Position numbers and translations under genes: made by a program. From Pteria penguin (taxonomy: Eukaryota > Mollusca > Bivalvia > Pterioida > Pteriidae), in NCBI GenBank assembly GCA_035048485.1, contig CM068588.1, positions 124,001-188,000 of the forward strand: a stretch of 64,000 nucleotides of DNA. Reading direction: 5' to 3'. This document shows, in pieces, positions 11,903-24,310 of this stretch (its first letter is position 1; each line of letters starts with the position of its first letter). The notes below the pieces were generated by a model. The model was not told the origin of the DNA, ran no database searches, and saw only the letters and a list, made by a program, of their open reading frames with translations.

Positions 11903-12190
11903 TCAAAGAGTTAAAGATGATATGTTTGTATGATCAGATCCCAAAATGTCGGTAAACATTCTTGAAAGGGGGATCTCAAATTGAACCAGATTAATATATA
12001 TATCACAGAACTTCCTCCGTGACCATTTCAAACATTCTTCAATATATCCTTCTGAGAGTAGTCTCGTGGCAAGAAGCCTCCCTCTCAAGATGAAATCATT
12101 GTATTTGGAACATGCTCTGGCACATCGTATAATTTGTGAAAAGAAGACGCAATATGCGGAGCGGAAAGAATTTTGCAACAAAGGAAAGGG
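11903..12190 (-). mobile_element. Penelope-like RT C-terminal fragment (second family)
   Basis: The minus-strand ORF contains VFFSQIIRCARACSKYNDFILRG followed by LLSEGYIEECLKWSRRKFC. This corresponds to the block YGIYISQLVRFVRGCTDVLDFHKR ... LLTQGYRYHKLRKTFGKFF in the Naiad RT at 9790-9950, but is diverged, so it belongs to a different lineage of the same type. No upstream RT palm remains. Confidence 0.65.
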
Positions 12191-12739
12191 AAGATGCTAA
12201 TAATGAAACTGAGATCGTCACCTTCGTTTAACTAAACAAGTAAACTACTAAACAAGTAAAAGAAAAAAAATTTATAGAAATTTTACATCACTAAATGTAC
12301 AAATACACATACATTTAATCCGTAAAAATAATGGCTCTTATTCTCGTTGGTTTTTTATAGCAGACAAAGACCACACATGACAAGATGATTATACAGGCAA
12401 TGGTACCGAATACAGCTCCCAGCGTAGAAGAGCTTTTAAAGAAAGAAAATATGTATTACTTCATTTGTATCATCAGCTATTATCTCTGTAACATATAAGA
12501 AGTCATTTTTTAACTAATTAATATTTGTAAATATTCAATAATTTTGTAAAAATGTCTCTGAAGATACAACACATTTGTTATTTTATTTTACGATTACATA
12601 ACATAACAATAGTAAAAAGGAATATAAGTAAAACTTAAAGCATTAAAACTTACGTGCTATCTGAGTAGGTGGCATCAGTGGTTGATCCATTGGAATAATA
12701 ATATTGATAGTAGTAGGACGCCGCATTTACCGCATTCGC
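12191..12739. other. No gene recognised
   Basis: AT-rich spacer without coherent ORFs or repeats that I can align. Confidence 0.4.
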
Positions 12740-13200
12740 TTAATAAGGAGAAAGTGAAAGATATCTGACTTAGCTGTTAGGCAGAAGTCACCCAGGAGAT
12801 GTACAATAAAACTTGGTAACAAGTAATGAAATAAATGAAATGACATTACAAAAATATTGATTGTACGACAGATGATATACTGACTTAGGACGGTCAATGA
12901 AAGGAAATACAGAAGACATCTGACAAAGCTGTATGACACAAATCAACAAGGACATGTACACAAAACTTTATAATAGTAGAATATACACGGAAATACGACA
13001 TTACAAAAAAAATTTGATTGTGCTGCGGCTATGATACCGACTTAGGACGGTCAATTGAAGTAACAAATGTCACTCAATTGGTGTGGTTAACCGTTTTAAG
13101 GGTGCCCACCTTCCCACTCACTGCAAAAGCAGCACAATTAAAGAACACACATTCAATGTTTTTAGATAATCCTCCATATAGACCATTCTATCGCCTTATA
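12740..13200 (-). mobile_element. Naiad-related 3' tail, dimeric
   Basis: On the minus strand the tail signature (TTAACCACACCAATTGAGTG ... CCGTCCTAAGTCGGTATC) appears, followed by a second diverged tail unit ending in CTTGGTGACTTCTGCCTAACAG. An inverted, nearly identical copy lies at 22,305-22,650. The 70-codon ORF here and its twin at 22,455 are translations of this repeat, not genes. Confidence 0.7.
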
Positions 13201-13249
13201 CACAGACAGAAGTAAACAAAGAACATGTGTTTATTTTCTCCGAGCTTCG

Positions 13250-16010
13250 AGACACAAGACGTCGGCATCCAAAGTCCTTCTTGTCCGCTCACTTAACCTT
13301 AAATAGTGTGAGATACAAATTTGACGAGGTCAAGGAGGTGCTCAGTGATGCTACTCGTTCTTAGCGAAACGAAAATAGATGATACATTCCGTGATGACCT
13401 ATTCCGTGTGGACGGGTACACATTGCAGAGGAGGGACCGTACCAAAGGTATCATGACTCTTATACGATCTGACATACCGGCTAGACGAAGTCACAACCTA
13501 GAGTCTCAGGAACATGAAGGTATAAAGTACGAGGTCAATATCGGGCAAAATAAATGGGGTGTTGTGTGTTTATATAGACCACCATCACTGGAAGATGACC
13601 TATTTAGCAGTGAATGTGTTAAGTTGCTTGACAAGTGCACCACCTTATCAGAAAACCTTCTGGTGATTGGGGACTTGAACTATGATATGTTAGATCAGTC
13701 CAAAAGTAAACCACTTATAGAGTTACTTGACCTTTTTGATCTTCATTGTCTAGTCATGATACCAACATGCCATGTACTTCATGCCAGACCTAGCTTCACT
13801 TATAGAAGTTTCAAAATGTTTGACAGGGAAATGTTTGTCAGTGAAATTCAAAATCCTGACATAGAACAGTACGAAAATGTCAATACTGCATATGACGGCT
13901 TTGTTGAGGATCTCACTACGGTGATTGACAAGCATGCCCTTGTCAAACAAAAATATCATAGGAAGAAATTGCCATGTATGAACAGATCTTTAAGATAAGC
14001 TATTTGTATCAAACATATGTTATATTCAAAGTATGTTAGCAATAGAAATATTAAGACATGGGAAAGATATAGAGTACAAAGAAATTATGTTGAAAAACTG
14101 AAGAGAAAATCAACATCTCAATATTTTTAGAAAGGTGTACTGGGGGTCACAAGGCTGACAAATTCTGGCCTACCATCAAACCATTTTTATCCAAGAAAAG
14201 TAACTCTATCAATGGAAAGATCATTTTAGAAGAGAATGGTTCTATTTTATCTGACTCAAAGAAAGTATGTGAAACTTTTAACTCCTTTTGTGTAAATGTT
14301 GCAAATGATATAGGAAAAGATTATGTATTTGAGGAAGACACCCACCCAAGCATTGTAAAGGTTTTAGAACATAAGGAAGATAATAGTACTTTTAGTTTTG
14401 AACATGTGAACAGTAGTTTTGTAAGCAAGACCATCAAGAGTTTTAATGTCAAGAAAGCTACAAGTGTTGACTCCATCTCTGTCAAAATACTCAAAGAGGG
14501 ATGTGACGTTTTATCACAGCAAATTACAACTCCTATTTTTAACAAATTTCTATGCGCTTTTAGGAGAGGTTATGGGTGTCAGACCACACTGCTGAGGCTG
14601 ATTGAAGACTGGAAAGCAGCTCTTGACCAGAACATGTATGTTGCAGCTATCTTGATGGATCTCTCGAAAGCCTTTGACTGTCTTCCACTTATCATGGGCT
14701 TTCGAGGGATTCAACTTCTTGAAAACTATCTCTCAAATAGACAGCAACAAGTCAAAATTGGAGACCGTCTGAGTAGTTGGTCTGACATCCAGAAGGGGGT
14801 CCCAGGAGGGGTCAAATTTAGGGCCGCTGCTTTTTAATGTGTTTATTAACGATATGTTTTACTTTGTTGATCACAGTTCCCTATATAATTATGCTGATGA
14901 TAATACTTTGTCTTTTGCTACTCCCGACTTTGATAAGATCATTACAGTTTTACAAACAGAAAGCAACTCTTTAATTGATTGATTTTATTTTAATTGCATG
15001 AAAGCAATTCCTGATAAATTTCAGGCAATTGCCATTGGGAAGAAAACTTTTGAAAAGTCCCCTATCTTTGAAGTGAAGGGTAGTATTTTTATTGAATGTG
15101 AAGAAGTTATCAAGCTTTTAGGAATTGATATTGACAACCAGCTTAAATTTGACAAACATGTACAACACCTATGTAGAAAAGCATCACAACAGCTGGCAGT
15201 TCTTAAACGTCTTCGGAAACACATATGCCATCTTAGCAAACTTACCATTTTCCACACTTTTATCTTGTCACATTTTAATTTTTGTAATACAGGTAACACC
15301 AAAAAGCTAGAGAAAGTACAGGAGAGAGCCCTATGATTTATATATTCTGATTACTCTAGTGATTACGAAACTTTACTAGAGAAGGCCCATGTTTCTTCGT
15401 TACGTGTGAAACGTCTACGTACCATGGCTCTCGACACTTTTAAAATTGTAAACAAAATGCCACCACCAATTTTACTAGATTTTGTTCATAAGAAAGAATC
15501 CAAGTACGTACAATTTTAGATATTCTATCATTCTACAGGTACATAGTGTTAGAACTACATCATATGGTAAGCAAAGTTTTAGATATGCTGCTGATGTTTT
15601 ATGGAACACCTTGCCAGAGCATTTTAGAGTTACAAACAGTATTAACCATTTTAAAAGTTTGATACAATCGTGGAATGGTAAGGACTGCAAGTGCAATGCA
15701 TGCTGTGATATATGATTTCCTTTGTGATATGTCCACCTGTCTTTCAGTAATGCTTGTCTTTCATATTTTTTAGCTTCTCAAGTGTGGACACTGCTAGTGC
15801 TACTGCTTCGTATGTTCATTTGCATTTGCGCATGCCTTGGTAGTTCATAATGCTTGCATGTGATTAGTTTTTCAGCTTTGTTTTATGCAAGCTATGTTAT
15901 CATCTCTGTTAATTTTATATGTTAATTATGTCGGTAAAAAGCTTCCGAGAACTTATGTTCCCATGTTATTTGACATGCCGACTTTAAATAAAACTTCTCT
16001 TATCTTATTT
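13250..16010 (+). mobile_element. CR1-like LINE, internally deleted
   Basis: An apurinic-type endonuclease domain (LSETKIDDTF; GVVCLYRPPS; VIGDLNYDM; 13,289-13,990) is followed by a reverse transcriptase with MDLSKAFDCL (about 14,655), LENYLSNRQQQVKIGD, KGVP, YADDNTLSF (about 14,890) and a thumb with KLLGIDIDNQLKFDKHV. The 3' UTR has AATAAA at 15,987-15,992 and ends in TCTTATCTTATTTT. RT fingers sequence appears to be missing between about 14,545 and 14,560, and a stretch after DCL is also lost. Frameshifts occur near 13,300, 14,808 and elsewhere. The element is dead. Confidence 0.85.
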
Positions 16011-16745
16011 TACGCGGCCATCTTTAGATCACGTGACTATCCGCCATTAAGGTACTGAATATGGCTATCATCAGCCTAGTCTAGTATCATCAGTAATGGA
16101 CTTTTAAACAAGTTTACAAGTCCTTGCATCAGCTGATGCTACCTACTACTTGTTTTTTTTTTTTTTATTTGTTTTTATTAAGTTGTTTTGCGGTTTTGAC
16201 AGTGATTATAACTGAAATACAGACTACTTGCCATGGGTTACCTTAGTAACATTTCTTTACAAAATCTAAAGCAAACTGAGATAGATTCAATCTTATTGCT
16301 TCTAATGCTAGTTTTTATGAGTAATTGACTGTTTAGTGCTGATCTATTAAAATTAAATTATTTCAGAGACATAAGTCTCTGATTATTCCCATGTAAAGAT
16401 GATGGATAAATCCAAACCATAAGTCTAAAAATCATGAAACCAGAGGACATACAAAATCAGTGAAAATGAAAAACAAGTGGAAAATAACAAAATATATCTA
16501 GTTGAAGAGCATATGTGAACACCTGTGATGGAGTGAGATCAGGTTCCCGGGGACAGTGAGCATCTTCTGCTTGCTAGCAACACCCATCGCATATACCCAG
16601 TAGAAAGAGTCAAATCGTGTAAATTCCATATGTATTTATATTTGGAGAAGTCAAAGTAGGTAACCTTCTAGTATAGAAGGTGTCAAATCTGTGTAAAATG
16701 ATCGGAATCGGTCTCAGTCCAGAATATCATTTAAAGGTCAGGATA
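16011..16745. other. No gene recognised
   Basis: Non-coding sequence. A 28-base stretch at about 16,394-16,421 is repeated inverted at about 22,077-22,104 inside a Naiad relic, so part of this may be element-derived. Confidence 0.35.
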
Positions 16746-17060
16746 ACGAGATATCATATGGAGTAATAAGAGTCTCGTAACGAGCGTAGAATTTCCTCAG
16801 TGACGTTGCTAGTCTAGCATATATATAACCCTGGTTGAGCAGCTTAATTTAAAGTCGCCTAGCCCTCAGCACAAAGTAATTATAATTTGAACATGCTCTG
16901 GAATAACGTATTAACTGAGATATGAATACGCCGTATGCGGGCGATGATGGAATGTTGCTACTTATGAAAGGAAAGTTTGTGATAGCGAAATTGAAATCGT
17001 CACGTTTGTCATGATTGTTATTTCGATCCATGTCCCTATTTCGAGTTGTAGCTTGTACTA
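16746..17060 (-). mobile_element. Penelope-like RT C-terminal fragment (second family)
   Basis: The minus-strand codons read DKRDDFNFAITNFPFISSNI then PSSPAYGVFISQLIRYSRAC, the same block as DKREDFGFPIVNFPYLDGDV ... YGIYISQLVRF in the Naiad RT. Together with the 11,903-12,190 fragment it represents a lineage with SNIPSSPAYGV in place of GDVPRLPSYGI. Truncated on both sides. Confidence 0.65.
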
Positions 17061-17775
17061 ACAGAAAATTGATTATGTAACAGGTGTTAAACCAGGTTAT
17101 CACCTGTGGTCAGTAATATCTCAGTCCAGGTATCCTTAGCAAAGGTGAAAACAACATTCCAGAAACTGTCGTCCGTATTACGCAATAAACTTACTGGATT
17201 TATGTCGGCTGTTTAACCCCAAACATCCGTAAGACTATTATTGATACACGTGTATGTTGATTGGAGTAAATTATTAACATTGCATACACGAGGATAGTAA
17301 TGCAGTGAACTGATGTTCGTTTTTATCATATGGCAGACCCCTTTGTTCCCCCTAAATCCGCCACTGTTTATCCAAGTTATTTTTGACAAGTTGATTTCGG
17401 TACTTGCGAAGTATCGTCTCTGTAGAGTTGTATTCAATTTTCATAAAACTGTAGGTCATGTTCCAAAAGATCATATACGAATTTTTTAAGGATTTTCCGA
17501 AATTTTCAACCCCAGGTTTTGCAAGTACGGATAGCCTGAATTTGGAAATATTTAAGTAGATGATATTTCTCATCTCCGAATACAACATTTCATCTGCATA
17601 CTGAAATTTAGTGATAATCTATTTGAGTAAAAGTTACGAAAAATCTTCGTTTGTGAAATGGTAGACTATGTTTTGAAAGTAGTCAATGCCTCTGATATGT
17701 ATTTAGTAAGTTTTATTATTATTTAAAAATTATCTAATTAATCTGTAATACATAAATACATCATTTATAAATCTA
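17061..17775. other. No gene recognised
   Basis: Two overlapping minus-strand ORFs (17,213-17,588) have no motifs. The phrase GGCGGATTTAGGGGG on the minus strand (about 17,350-17,365) resembles 27,188 on the plus strand and is probably repeat-derived. Confidence 0.35.
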
Positions 17776-18852
17776 CACATTTCTTAGATTTTCAAAATTA
17801 TCAACCACCTAATATATACTAATATTTATGATAAACGTGAGGATTTTGGATTTCCTATTGTAAATTTCCCTTACTTGGATGGCGATGTACCTCGACTTCC
17901 ATCATATGGTATCTATATATCTCAATTAGTTCGATTTGTCAAATGATGCACCGATGTTTTGGACTTTCATAAACGAAATTTACAAATTACTACTAAACTT
18001 TTAACTCAGGGTTACAGATATCACAAGCTAAGAAAAACATTCGGCAAATTCTTCAGATCTTATTCAGAACTTCTATCTAAATTTGGAAATATTTCTTTTC
18101 AACAGTATGTATCCAATGGAATTTCCCATCCTAATTTTCACGGTGATCTCGTATATAAACTAAGGAAAGTAAAAGGCTCCGATAACGTTATTTTATCATG
18201 TAATAAAATAGTCAAACGTCTTCTAAATAGACAATATGATATTGAGATCATCAAAAAGACTATAGGTCTTGTATTTGGCCCCTCTACAGCCTTATGCAGA
18301 CTTTTACTTGAAAGTTGCACGCTGACTAACAGGGCGGTGGGGACTATATGACGGGCTTTGTCCAAACCTCTGTCAGAGGAGACATGGTCCTGAACCTCGT
18401 CCCCTCTGACTGTTAGTCGGGACTCCTACAGATATAGGGTCTTAGCTCGCTTTCAGACAGGCAGAGCACGGTTTATCATGTTGATGTCGCATATATTTTT
18501 ATACCATTATGTGTTTTACAATACCTTACGTGTTTATATTTTTCTGACCTCTCAATATGCGATACCTGTTGACCCTTGTTCTTTACATGGAGGATTATTT
18601 ATAAATTTTTAAATGTACGTCGTTTGATTGTTCTGCTGTTACGGTGAGTGGGAAGGTGGGCCCGTAAACCGGTTAACCACACCATTTGTTTGGCTTTTGT
18701 CAAATTAAATGACCGTCCTAAGTCGGTATCGTAATTGCACTACAATCAAATATTTTTGTAATGTGTTATATGTTCTAGTATATTATTTATATTCATGTAT
18801 TGTATAGCTCCATGGTGACTTCTGCCCCATAACTGAGCCAGTATCTCCTCTT
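17776..18852 (+). mobile_element. Naiad-type element, 5'-truncated copy 2
   Basis: Very similar to 9648-10,736 through the RT thumb, the terminal TGA (18,349-18,351) and the complete 3' tail. It starts abruptly within the RT, as expected for 5' truncation. It has an extra in-frame TGA at 17,944-17,946 where copy 1 has GGC. A second codon-level difference is AGT versus CGT near 18,314. Confidence 0.85.
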
Positions 18853-19149
18853 TTTTCTTTCTTGAATAAATAACTTAGCTTGGTGACCAACATTTTTGTA
18901 AGACCGGAGAAATATTCCTTTTCTTTTTCTTTTTTTCATATTTAAATTTTAAACTGAAATTCATAATAGACTATAAAAACAAATACGTTTATTAATTTTC
19001 AATCATATTCACCTTTCATATCATACAATTAAACGTTAATAAACACAAATATTGTTTTAACCACTACGCTCATAGGTCATTTTCACTAATACTTTTTTCA
19101 GTACCGTAATGGCGGATATGATCGCGATACCTATCGGTAAAGGGCAGAT
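18853..19149. other. Spacer between Naiad copies
   Basis: AT-rich sequence without recognisable features. Confidence 0.35.
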
Positions 19150-20153
19150 AACTATTGAGTAACTGCCCAGTAGAATGGTCTTTAGAGAACAAGGATAAAA
19201 GAAGACGTCATAAAAATTTATCACAAACTAAATGTTATAGAATAATATGTTGCCATCGAAATAAGTCATGTGACATCAACATAAGTACTCAGTACGATGC
19301 CCGTCTGTAAGCGAGCTCAAATTCTTGATCAATAGGAGTCCCGACTAACAGTCAAAGCGGACGAGGATCAGGACCTTCTCTCCTCTGAAAAGATTTTGAA
19401 AGGCCCGTCATAGAGTCCCAACCGCCCTGATAGTCAGCGTGTCTGCATTGGGTTGTAGAGGGACCCAATACAAGATCTATGGTCTTAGCGATGATCCCGG
19501 AGTCATACTATCGATGTCGAAGTTGTCTAATAATTTTAGAACAAGCTGATATGATATAATCATATTTGACGCTCCTTAGTTTGTACACTAGATCACCGTA
19601 GAAATTCAGTTGGATACGTATTTCAGAATTTAGATAAAAAGGTCTAAATAAGATCTGTAAAATTTACCATAAGCTTTTCGAAGTTTATGATATCTATAAC
19701 CCTGAGTAAGAATTATAAAAGTAATCTGAGAATTTGTTTGCGTGAAAATCCAAAACGTTAGTGCAGACTCTAGCGAACCGGACCAATTGACTAATATTAA
19801 TACCATATGATGGGAGTCTGGCGACATCACCATCTAGATATGGGAAATTTACAATAGGAAATCCAAAGTCGTCACGTTTATCACATATGTTGGTATGAAT
19901 ATTATTGTTAATAATTTTGACATTTAAGTAAAAAAAGAGGTGTCTCCTGGTATTGGCTTTGTTTAATTGAAGTTCAGATGGATAAATGTCAGTGATATAG
20001 TTTTCAAACTCAGTGTTATCGATAACTAAAATATCATCAAGATATCTAAAGATGTCATTGTACTAATCAATAAGTTCGAAACGTTTAGAGGTTTAAATAG
20101 AATGCATATAGTTTCTTTCATAACAGTATAAAAATAAATCTTCTATAAGGGGA
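19150..20153 (-). mobile_element. Naiad relic, minus-strand copy 3
   Basis: Minus strand. Recognisable RT blocks are LFLYCYERN, YLDDILVI (codons at about 20,035), DKRDDFGFPIVNFP, SYGINISQLVRF and GYRYHKLRKAYGKF, followed by the 3' untranslated region. The terminal codon is TGA (19,410-19,408). Stops and indels are frequent. It abuts the next copy head-to-tail at about 20,153. Confidence 0.8.
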
Positions 20154-21195
20154 GTAACAAACGTCACTCAGTTGGTGTTGTTAGCCGGTTTACGGGTCCA
20201 CCTTCCCACTCATTGCAAATACAGTATAATCAAAAGGAACAGATATAAAAATATATAAATAATACTCCATACAGAGAAAAAGGATCAACCAGTATCTCAC
20301 GTTCAGATGTCATAAATTATATAAACACTAATAGTAACGTGGAGTAAAATTATGGTATCAGAAATATCTAGAACGACATCAACATAAGGTAACTGTGGTC
20401 TGCTGGTCTGGAAGCCCGACTAATAGTCAGAGGGGACGAGGTTCGGGACTATGTCTCATTCGAAAAGGTTTAGATTTGGCCCGGCATGGAATCCCAACTT
20501 CCCTGTAAGTCAGTGTGCAACGCTTCAGAAAAAGACTGCATAAGGCTGTGTAAGGACACAATACAAGACCAATAGTCTTAACGATGATCTTGGGGTCATA
20601 TTGTTGGCGATATAGAAGACGTTTGACAATTTAGATCCAGGCAAAATGAAGTTATCGAAATATTTAACAATCCTTAATTTGTAAGCCAGATTACCGTAGA
20701 AATTAGAAGGAAAGATTCTGCTAGACACAAACTGCTGAAAATTAATATTTCCGAATTTAGATATAAGTTTTGAATATAATCTTTAAAATTTTCCAAAAGT
20801 TTTTCTAAGTTTAAGGTATCTGTATCCCTAAGTCAACGGCTTCTAAGTGATCTGCAATTATTAGTTTGAAATAGTAAGACGCAATTGAGAAATATAAATA
20901 CCATACGATGGGAGTCTTGGTACATCGCCATCTAAATAACGAAACTTTACGATAGGAATCCAAAGTCGTCACGTTTATCATTATGTATATATGAATCAAT
21001 AATTTTAATGTCTGAATCTAAACAAGGTGCTTTATTCAGTTGAAGTTGAGATGGATAAATACTAGATACATGTATATGATATTCAGACTTTTTTTTATCT
21101 TTTACCAAAATATCATCTAAATATCTAGTGGTGTCATTAAACATATCAATAAGGTTGAAACATCTAGATTTTTTAATATACTAATACAATCCCTC
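20154..21195 (-). mobile_element. Naiad relic, minus-strand copy 4
   Basis: Minus strand, from RT motif TRYLDDILVKD (about 21,130) through DKRDDFGF to a 3' tail ending near 20,154 at AACCACACCAACTGAGTG. A short in-frame region before DSDIKII is lost. At the position of the family's terminal TGA this copy has TGC (20,486-20,484). Confidence 0.8.
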
Positions 21196-22160
21196 TCATA
21201 AAAGAAAAACAGAAGACATCTGACAAAACTGTATGACACAAATCAGCAAGGACATGCAGATTAAACATGATAATAGTCAAATAAACATAGAAAACATTTT
21301 AAAAATTATTGATTGTACTGCGGTTACGAAACCGACTTCCCACTTACCGCAAAAGCAGAACAATCAAAGGACACATATTTAAAATTTTGATAAATAATCT
21401 TTCATATAGAGAACAAGGAACCAATAGGTTTCCGAAGACAAGAGGTCTTAAACATATTTTCACACAAAACGTTTAAGGAATAATATGATGGTATCAAAAA
21501 TATATAATGCGACAATAACATAAGTAAATCGTGCTTTGCTCTTCTGTAAGCGAGCTCAAATCTTTGATCTGTAGGAGTCCCATCTGACAGTCAGAGGGGA
21601 TGAGTCTCAGATCCCTGTCTCTTCTGAAAAGGTTTGAACAAGGCATACAGTTCCCGCCACCCTGTTAGTCAGCGTGCAACTCTCAAGTAAAAATTTGTAC
21701 TGGGTTGTAGAGGCTCCCTATACAAGACCTACGGTCTTAGTGATAATCTCGGGGTTATACTGTTATAACAATACAAAACTAAATCTGCGACAAGAGGAGT
21801 GCAATTAGTGTCCATGGGAATTCGAATCACCTGTTGATAAATTTTGCCATTAAGTTGTATATAGATATTGTCCATCAAAACGTTGATGGCATTATATAAC
21901 TCATTAAAAGTCCAATATTTATAGGAGTTATATTGTTTGTTTGAGGAAAAAAACACGACATTTATCTAATGTAGATAGGTACATTTTTATTCTCTATTGA
22001 AACACCAACGTATCATAGACAACAACTTAGTTTTAATTAATTCATGTGGCAGTGATGTAAATGGGGTAGAAAAAGGTTTGGATTTATCCATCATCTTTAC
22101 ATTATCTATGATTTCGCTAGAGTTTTAATCGACCAAAAGTGATTTTGCACAAGTGACTTA
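21196..22160 (-). mobile_element. Naiad relic, minus-strand copy 5
   Basis: Minus strand, from HFWSIKT (about 22,140), FTSLPHELIKTKLLSMI, SNKQYNSYKYWTFNELYNAI and MDTNCTPLVADLVLYCY to the RT end and part of the tail. The palm-to-thumb segment is deleted. The terminal codon position reads TGC (21,645-21,643). With copies 3 and 4 it forms a head-to-tail array. Confidence 0.8.
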
Positions 22161-22304
22161 GATGTTTCTTTTCTGTCATATTTCGAAGAAAAGTAATAAG
22201 TAAAACTTAAAAATTACCTATATATGATGCACAAAATTATAAGGTATATATGTTCTATATTTATTTTATTACTCTTATGAAAAACAACAGTGCACTATTT
22301 AATC

Positions 22305-22650
22305 CTTTAACCACACCAATTGAGTGACGTTTGTCATTTCAATTGGCCGTCCTACGTCGGTATCGTAACTGCAGCACACTCGAATGTTCTTTAATGTCGT
22401 TTTTCCGTGCATATCTACTATTTTCATGTTTTGTGGGCATGTCCTTGCTGATTTGTGTCATACGGCTTTGTCATATGTCTTCTGTATTCCCTTTCATTGA
22501 CCGTTCTAAGTCAGTATATCATCTGTCGTACAATCAATATTTTTGTAATGTCATTTCATTTATTTCATTACTTGTTACCAAGTTTTATTTTACATCTCCT
22601 TGGTGACTTCTGCCTAACAGCTAAGTCAGATATCTTTTACTTTCTCTTTT
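22305..22650 (+). mobile_element. Naiad-related 3' tail, dimeric
   Basis: The plus-strand twin of 12,740-13,090. Two tail units lie head-to-tail, each with a form of the CCGTYCTAAGTCGGTAT core. It borders the (AT)n tract at 22,663. Confidence 0.7.
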
Positions 22651-22660
22651 TAAACGTATG

Positions 22661-22662
<2 letters not shown>

Positions 22663-22744
<82 letters not shown>
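22663..22744. repeat. (AT)n microsatellite
   Basis: About 80 bp of AT dinucleotides immediately after a Naiad-type tail. Confidence 0.95.
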
Positions 22745-22747
<3 letters not shown>

Positions 22748-23235
22748 ACATCAGCCAATTTCGTCATACTTAAATAAATGTGGATTTCGTGTAACATTAT
22801 CAATGCGAATAACAATAATTTAAGAATTCAATAGTGACCACATATATACCTAAGAGAGTCTGGCATCAAAAGATATTTTAAGACGATATTGATAAATTAT
22901 AGGCAGTACTATAACAACAACAACAACAACAAATTATAAAGCTTTGTTTACATGATATGTCGAATACTTCGGTGATGTTAGGTTTGGGTAATGATATTAA
23001 AATAAACCGCAACCAATATCAGAACAGATATATGTGTATTGATTTAGTGTACCATATGCACATTTCGACAACTTTTATTTTAATTGGACAGAGCACGGTT
23101 TATTTAAGAGAATGTCGCCTTATATATATTTGATACTTGCATATAATTGCACAAAACGTTTTTTGTAAATATTTTTATGACATCGCGCCTTGAGAAACAT
23201 GTGCGAAGGCATCATGTTTTCCCAATTTCTTTCTT

Positions 23236-23273
<38 letters not shown>

Positions 23274-23880
23274 TCTTTCTTTAATAAATAGATAACATAC
23301 ATACCTTATACTTTAGTACACCATATGCGCATTTCGACAATTTATGTCTCGTATGCTCGTGGCCAAATGATTGGAATTCTCAAAATATATAAATATTTGA
23401 AGAGCTGTGTTGAAACCAAAATGACCGAAAATGATGATCTTTAATTATTTTTTTAAAACTGTATTAAACAAAAAATTTTGAATCATTTCTTGTCTTTTTC
23501 ACATACTTCATCTGTCTTACCTAATACAGCTATAATTAATCCTAGAACTACGCTTAAACTCATCTTGCTAGACCGTCTTACGTCAACATATAATTCAAGC
23601 TGGCAGAAAATTTCTAGGCGTTTTCATATTGAGTATTCCACCTATGTATTTTTTTAAAGTTAGAGTATATATGTTAATTTGCCTGCGTCATGAGATTTGT
23701 GAACGGTAACTAAGTTTAATTTGTTGACGCCGGATAGGGTCAAAGGAATGAGAAGAGATAAGATGTGTTGGAAGATTACTACCCGGTTTACTACTCTGAT
23801 AGACTGCATAACAATGTACAAATGTCATAATGGTTTTTTTTTAATGTGTGCCCTTTGATTGTGCATCTTTTGTAGTGAGT
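22745..23880. other. Gene-free spacer with (CT)n tract
   Basis: Contains a (CAA)n run at 22,916-22,932 and a (CT)n run at about 23,239-23,280. No coherent ORF. The text GAGCACGGTTTAT near 23,091 matches the Naiad 3' region at 10,347, so a further decayed tail may lie here. Confidence 0.5.
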
Positions 23881-24286
23881 GGGAAGGTGGAAGCCCGTAA
23901 ACCTCTTAACCACACCAATTGAACGACGTTTGTTACTTTAATTTACCGTCTTAAGTCGGTATAATAACTGCAGTACAATCGAACATTTTTGTAATGTTTT
24001 CTGTCTTTATTTGACTATTATCACGTTTTATGTGCATGTCCTAGGTGATCTATGTCATACAAATTGGTCAAATGTCTTCTCTTTGACTATTATCATGTTT
24101 TATGTGCATGTCCTCGGTAAATTGTGTCATACAGCTTGATCAGATATGCCCGTCTTCTCTTTCATACGTAAAACTATATATAAAATTCATACCCACTTAG
24201 GGCATTTATCCTTTGATTATGCTGCTGTTATTGTGAGTTTGAAGGTGGGCGTCCCAATGAGGTTCGCCGTCCGTTAACATCCGTCA
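23881..24286 (+). mobile_element. Decayed Naiad-related 3' tail(s)
   Basis: GTGAGTGGGAAGGTGG, TTAACCACACCAATTGAACG and CCGTCTTAAGTCGGTAT are present in order, with partial internal duplication of the tail (two copies of TGACTATTATCACGTTTTATG-like text). A second GTGAGTTTGAAGGTGGG lies just before the telomere-like block. Confidence 0.6.
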
Positions 24287-24310
24287 CCCTAACCCTAACC
24301 CTAACCCTAA
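24287..24310. repeat. Interstitial telomere-like (CCCTAA)4
   Basis: Four perfect CCCTAA units. The vertebrate-type TTAGGG repeat is also the telomere repeat of molluscs. It is flanked on the left by a plus-strand and on the right by a minus-strand Naiad-related tail. Confidence 0.95.

Noticed and set aside
11473..11933. Three overlapping plus-strand ORFs of 88-100 codons
   Set aside because: They overlap in different frames, share no motifs and include a CA-repeat translation.
12727..12939. 70-codon minus-strand ORF with a near-identical partner at 22,455
   Set aside because: The similarity is explained by both lying in the same non-coding Naiad-type tail dimer, and neither has an RT or other motif.
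24287..24310. True chromosome end
   Set aside because: Only four units, with ordinary sequence and elements continuing on both sides.
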